Source: Kingdonia uniflora
Lineage: Eukaryota > Streptophyta > Magnoliopsida > Ranunculales > Circaeasteraceae
Length of the DNA stretch: 64,000 bases
Reading direction: 5' to 3'
Assembly (NCBI GenBank): GCA_014058105.1
Contig: JACGCM010001844.1
Location: 1,364,001-1,428,000 of the forward strand
Made by a program: the position numbers and the translations under genes
Shown: in pieces, positions 59,018-64,000 of the stretch
Layout of the letters: each line of letters opens with the position of its first letter
Position numbering within the stretch: the first letter of the stretch is position 1
The notes under the pieces: generated by a model
Databases searched by the model: none
Seen by the model: the letters and a program-made list of their open reading frames with translations, nothing else
Told to the model about the DNA's origin: nothing

Positions 59018-59323
59018 AACAGAACAACTAGATTTTCAAGATTCTAACTCAGGAATTTCTAGATTCTAAATACCACAAAACTTCTTATTTCAAGATCAAT
59101 CATTTCTAGTTCAAGAGATCACTTGTAATAAGATATCAGTCTCAAGAAATGAAAGTTACAGTTACTAAGCCCTTAACTTGAGGTCATAGTTTTTACCTAT
59201 TCAAAGGTTCTCCACGCTAAATCACCTGTATCATTTCTTGTATTACATTCATTTTTGTCACAGGTATATTTGGTGTAAGATCTAATTTTGAGTTATTTCA
59301 AGCTACATAATTAGGCCATTACA
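59018..59323 (+). repeat. 3' LTR remnant of Tat-3
   Basis: Matches about 45735-46039 (CTAGATTCTAA, CTTATTTCAAGATCAAT, GGCCATTACA). The U3 half was lost in the same deletion that removed pol. Confidence 0.85.
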
Positions 59324-61368
59324 CAACGCTTCTTCACTAAAGTGGAATGTACGCCGAAAGAAACCAAATGGGAGAAGCTAGGAAGATTATAGAAAAACCT
59401 ATGGCACTAGGGGCTCTATGCTAAATAGGGAAGAGACCTTCGTTTTTGTGCTAGGAACACGATTAGGGTGTTTAAGACCAAAGGTTTTCTAACTAATGGA
59501 ATAAAAAAATCGCCCCCTTCTCGCTTCTCTATACCGTACATCAATTCTTTTTTCTGCCAAACCAAGGATAACTACGCCTCTGAATCGACCTAGAAGAGTA
59601 GAGTACAATAATATATCGTTAGAGTAATAATATATAGTAAGATTATAACAACTTCCCCATTGATCTTATCTTGTATTTTCTTTCTAAGCACACCAGTTTT
59701 TATAGGGATCTGTAACCCTCAGTTTCCAACCCATGGGTTTCAAATCCGCAACTCATCTCTTTATGCAGGGTCATAGTTAGTAAGTTCACGATTAATACGC
59801 AAATTATACACGACCCGAATGATTAATTAACGTATCGAACTTTTTAGTCGATTTTTAAAAAGATGAGTAAAAATTCATGAACTTTAGGACCCCTACGATT
59901 GTTATGCAAATAATTCCTGAACGTACCGAATAACCAAAAAAAATTATTAATAGAAATTTGAGTGCATATATCTTGGAAGTTATCAATACAAAAAAATCTA
60001 ACTTAAATAAATATATTGTCGTTGAGGAGGACTCTATGTATATACAAATGAACTCGAATATGAATATGAAGAACAACTCAGGAAAGTTTGAGAAAAAATT
60101 TTGAAATCAATTAATCTTAAAGATCTTGGAGAACTTCCCAAGTACAACAATAAAGAACGTGAGACGTATCAAATAAACATAGTGATGGGAAATAACTATG
60201 GAGAACAAATTTTTAACGATAAATATGGGATGGGATTCATAGTACATAGATGAGCCTGTAGAATTATATTTACATAAAGATTTGATCAATATTTAGTTAG
60301 GATTCGGTATGGTAATTTACTTAATTGTTTTACTCATTTATGTATTCAAGTTTTACAACAGTTGAATGTATAGTTTATATTCTAACTATACTATATTGGG
60401 TATTAATGGTTTATCTTTTGTGAATATGTACAAATAGTTTATATGAAAATATAAATTATTCAAAAAACAAATGTTACAATCGCCTGAATTTTTAAATTGA
60501 ACATTTAAATACAAATTAAATTTTATTTGTCCCAGACATGATCCGAATAGTTCCCAAACTCCGAATTGTTAACTATGTGCAGGGTCACAACCTTGGACCG
60601 GGAGCTCAATGGCCTAGTTGTCTTGTATTTATTCCCTCAAACTCATTATAGTTAGGATTGATCAGGGATAATAATGCTAAAAAGAAACTAACAAAACCAC
60701 CTCTGGCACATATTGTACCCCACAAAAATGTGCTCTTATCAAATAAGGATATGATCATCACCTGTGACTAATAAGGCAATAACTAAACGTAGTATGGTTT
60801 TCGTGTAAAGTAGGTATTTTGTTACAGCACGTCCCATTGTCACCCCACGGCTGTTGTTTTAGGTTTTCCACATCCCTTAAAATTCTTGAGTCATGTATCA
60901 TTTAGATTATAAATAAAACACTAATCGCATATCCCAAATTTTCTCGATCCGATATGATGCTTTCTCTCCATATATATATACACGATGTTCTTAAACCATC
61001 ATTAACGCATCTCTCTCGGATGTTCTTAAACCACCATTAAAGAAGACGAAGAGCTTCAATTTTGAACCATTTTTTTGTAAACCAAAGACTCCATTGAAGC
61101 ATCTTCTTGTTCGATTAAGATATGAAATTAGGCATTTACAAGATCACAAATAAATACTTTCGAGATCTAAGTTAACGCAATAACGAAACCTAAATCAGCA
61201 TAGATGCACACTTGCGGTATCAATAACCACCAAAAGTAGGGACTTGCGTGACTAAACAGCATAATTACCAAAAAAACGTTGTAAGCGCCTACTTACGACG
61301 AAGGGTGCAAGTGATGTGAATTGTCTTCGCGTGGTCGTTTCTCACCGTCTATGGTTTATTTACGTTTA
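59324..61368. other. AT-rich intergenic DNA
   Basis: Two kb with no gene, RNA or transposon end that I can support. A few short frames (59855-60289, - strand) are low-complexity Phe/Ile-rich and look random. Confidence 0.45.
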
Positions 61369-61675
61369 TGTTATTTTGATTTAAGCCTCTCTCCTAGAGA
61401 AGCTATATAGGATTTAGAAAGTTCTTAATTAACCAACACAAGGTTAAGATGATACTTTTCCTTGTTTCTAGATTATTCTTAATTAGGTTTTCTACCCCCT
61501 TATGTTCTATAAAACGGAGGCTAGGTTCTCTATTTTATTTACTTGTTGAAATTAAGAATTGGGTTTCAGTTATTTAGTTTGTGTTTTAGAGTTAGAGAAA
61601 ACCCTAATCTTAAATTAGATCTAATTTAGCATAATATACTTCTCAATTTTTCTTATGCGTTGAGAGCTTACGTCA
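61369..61675 (+). repeat. Probable 5' LTR of a truncated retrotransposon
   Basis: The segment runs TGTTATTTTG...CTTACGTCA, has a TATA-like CTATAAAACGGAGG at 61508 and is followed by AATTGGTACCGGAGATAGC (61676-61694), close to the TGGTATCAGAGC primer-binding site. No matching second LTR is in the window. Confidence 0.45.
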
Positions 61676-61702
61676 AATTGGTACCGGAGATAGCAAGATT
61701 TT

Positions 61703-61939
61703 ATGGGTTTTTTCTATACCGAATGCTGCAGTAATTTTGCCATCTGCTACAGTATTTTCTGCGTTGCTATAGTAATTTCTTTGTCTGCCTCAGTGATTTT
61801 TGCGGTTAAATTTTCTTGGAGTTCAGATTTCCAGATCCGCGAGATGGTTACGATAATCAAAGAGTTAAATACCAAGTTCGATAAGCTAGTCCAAACTTTG
61901 GTTTCAAAAGGATTTTTACCCCCTCACCTTAAGGCCTAA
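61703..61939 (+). pseudogene. Possible gag start of the truncated retrotransposon
   Basis: A 78-codon frame behind the putative primer-binding site. It ends MVTIIKELNTKFDKLVQTL-VSKG, a short helix like those at gag N-termini. No domain is recognised. Sequence past 62080 belongs to another element. Confidence 0.3.
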
Positions 61940-62079
61940 TTTGGACCAACAACAGTTTCCCGTCACCGATGGAAACAATACAAAATCCAAACAACGGGTT
62001 GATCGTAGGTTCGAAAGAACAATAGGAGTTCACAAGTGAAGAAGACGCAAAAGATTCTCGCGTACAAGACTGCTCATGA

Positions 62080-63639
62080 GGGTGTCATATGGGTTATAAA
62101 TTGATAAAAATTTAACACATCCCTAAACCCACACCCGAGCCAGATCCTGAAGCTACGAGAAGAGTCAAATTTATTTATCTTGGTCAATTTTTCATGAATG
62201 CAATCGACGTAATTCTAAAAATTAGAGAAGTCCAAATCCCAAATAGCCCCATCTCAAGCCATTATCTCTAACCTCTTTCTAGAAATATGTCATAGTCGTT
62301 TATGTTATAACATCAAAGATTGCTCAGAAACTCTAGAACGTTTAGAAGTAAAAGAAGTACTAGCCTCAATAGATAAACATAATAGTAAAGTCTCAAATGA
62401 ATGATCAAGAGATAGATGATATAGCCCATCAACTAGTAAACCAGTATCAGTAATAGAATCATGATGAATAATGTCAAAACCACCATGTCTAAAATTAAAA
62501 AAATAACTGAAAGAGTACAACCGAGAAACTGAAACTAGAGATCATCTCATCGATGGATCATAAAAGATGTATATTAAATCTAAAGTTGCACCCATGTCTA
62601 AAACCAAGTAAAAATGCCAATAAACTTAATGGGAAGGTATTTAGAATCTCCTGATAAAACCTGCTCCTCATGCCTTATCGATTGTCTACTAATGGACCCC
62701 TGTGGAGAATTTAAAATATAAACAGTTACCCTAGAATCTAACCATGGGAACACCAACCAAATTGGATTTAAAATAAACATAAATATAACTAATACCTTCT
62801 TTCTTAGTCAACCAGTTTTTGTAAGAATACTCTATAACTGATGATGCAGTCGCTGACGAATTTAAATTCTACTTCCTATTCTCATTCCCTGAACAAGAAC
62901 TCTGTCCTGGACCATACTTGAAACCTTTCTTCTTCGTAGAACCTTGATTCTTGAACTTTTTTTTCCTCTAAGAATTGATGGACAAACTCTTCACGAACGT
63001 AGTCAGATAAGTCGATTTGGCTTTTCTTTTCTTCTACCATTCTTCCTCAGAGGAGCAATATTGTAATCAACTCATTCATTTCTCAAGTCTTATCCTAATT
63101 CTGGTAGTGAACCTGGAACACCTCATAACTTTTTAAAATTGACCAAGCTGCTAAGTGAACCATCAGCGTATCATCAATAGTGAGCCTGAGTTTTTTCAAA
63201 GTAAGAACTAACTTGGAGATCTTAAGAATGTGTGAGCACACATTCCACTACCGCCATACTTCAGCGATAAAAGCTAAGATAAATTATTGTATTGTCTTCC
63301 CTTGACGGAACCCTCAAACTGTTTCTTAATGACATCTGACAGTTCCTTTGCAGTACCTCTCTCGGTGATACCACCTTGCATAATATGATCGATAAAAAAG
63401 TGAATGATGAGATTTGTTATTTTATTGGCTTTGATCCATTTAGCATGGGCCACTTTCTCAGCATTAGAAGATGTATCCCTGAGATTCACGACCTTGGCTT
63501 TAGTGAGAACAAAATCCAAATCAAGGCAGCCTAGGGAAATCAAGATTTTGAGCTTCCAGTTGGAGTAATTAGAGTCTGTCAAGATCTCAATATTAGTTAG
63601 TTGGTTCTGGATCATAGGGTCCATAACTGCATAAACCAA
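62080..63639 (-). pseudogene. Ty1/copia gag-protease fragment
   Basis: On the - strand 63639-63274 reads ILTDSNYSNWKLKILISLG, AHAKWIKANKITNLIIHFFI and AKELSDVIKKQFEG, a copia gag (UBN2-like) domain. The protease is at about 62740: LDSRVTVYILNS, where the canonical DSGAT is DSRVT. Behind it are the GAG-pre-integrase motif HKRL-HISRKRLE (about 62310) and a CVDCIHGKLT-like zinc motif (62210). It then stops; no integrase core or RT is present. Confidence 0.75.
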
Positions 63640-64000
63640 ATACTTATATTAGGACGTGTAGAAATAAATATTATGCACTTTTAACTTGATATGTAAATGA
63701 TTTATAACTTAATGTCTTTAATCTCGATCCTATCTAGGGTTAGGATGGTCGGGTCAAAGTGTAGATTGTATGTAAGGTATTGATTGTTCACTCTACGGGT
63801 ACAGCGATGTATCATCGAATCCCTCTTTTGGGTAGTGATTTCACATATACTCCCCCCAAGCTAATAATCACCCATGCTCTAGACTAGATTGGCCACTTAC
63901 AGTTTAACTCGGGACACTTCCTCACATTTGGGCCGTGGGCTATCCTCATGATCTCCCCGTATCGTATAGCCTATCTTGACCCACTAATTAATTATAAGTT
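63640..64000 (-). other. Probable leader/LTR of the copia fragment
   Basis: Upstream of the gag start on the - strand; likely its 5' leader and LTR, but no end could be placed before the window edge. Confidence 0.35.

Larger units (their letters stand above)
45443..59323 (+). mobile_element. Tat-type element Tat-3, pol-deleted, split by Tat-4
   Basis: Same family as Tat-1 and Tat-2: related LTRs, the same gag and the same protease region. Pieces: 45443-47719 (5' LTR, PBS, gag) and 58331-59323 (protease region, then directly the 3' LTR remnant). RT, RNase H, integrase, antisense gene and the LTR U3 part are missing at about 58960-59018. Tat-4 fills the gap in gag. The flanks GCAAG and CAACG do not match as a target duplication. 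Confidence 0.8.

Noticed and set aside
45438..59328. Target duplication for Tat-3
   Set aside because: GCAAG (left) and CAACG (right) do not match, so no duplication is claimed.

Overview
The window is nuclear DNA of a flowering plant, most likely a eudicot. It holds one intact intron-bearing HD-ZIP class IV transcription factor gene (26256-31667), plant LTR retrotransposons of the Tat/Ogre-like, chromovirus and copia types, and a plant L1-type LINE. I saw no bacterial-type operons, rRNA, tRNA or CRISPR arrays. About four fifths of the window is transposon sequence, nearly all with stops or frameshifts.

Layout, left to right. (i) 1-24292 is a nest. An outer Tat-type Ty3/gypsy element on the + strand ('Tat-1') survives as three pieces: 1-2716, 16565-17345 and 23621-24292, the last carrying its polypurine tract and 3' LTR. 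It was split by a second copy of the same family in the opposite orientation ('Tat-2', - strand, 2717-16564, ~13.8 kb, with gag, protease, RT, two RNase H domains, integrase, 161-bp tandem repeats, a long antisense gene and both LTRs). It was split again by a LINE (17346-23620, poly-A tail, 9-bp target duplication). (ii) 24293-26255 is upstream DNA of the HD-ZIP gene and holds about three diverged copies of a ~300-365 bp repeat. (iii) 26256-31667 is the HD-ZIP IV gene, 11 coding exons and ~799 residues, HDG5-like. (iv) 32619-41888 is a chromovirus (- strand, TSD TAAGC) whose 5' LTR is split by a Ty1/copia element (37126-41817, TSD TAACA). (v) 42307-42945 carries two broken fragments of the HD-ZIP gene in scrambled order. 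(vi) 43261-44487 is a possible inverted-repeat transposon. (vii) 45443-59323 is a third copy of the Tat-1/2 family ('Tat-3', + strand, pol deleted). A different Tat element ('Tat-4', 47720-58330, TSD ACACC) sits in its gag. (viii) 59324-64000 is AT-rich and ends with a truncated 5' LTR/leader and a - strand copia gag/protease fragment.

The main unusual signal is the antisense gene carried between integrase and the 3' LTR by Tat-1, Tat-2 and Tat-4. It runs opposite to gag-pol. Tat-1 and Tat-2 share three intron boundaries at equivalent places, and Tat-4 has its own short GT-AG intron. All three have a TATA-like box 240-270 bp inside the 3' LTR facing the antisense gene. Tat-1 and Tat-2 also share a small ORF just downstream of that box. 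Antisense ORFs are known from Tat-lineage elements. The conserved promoter, introns and leader ORF seen together are the part worth following up.
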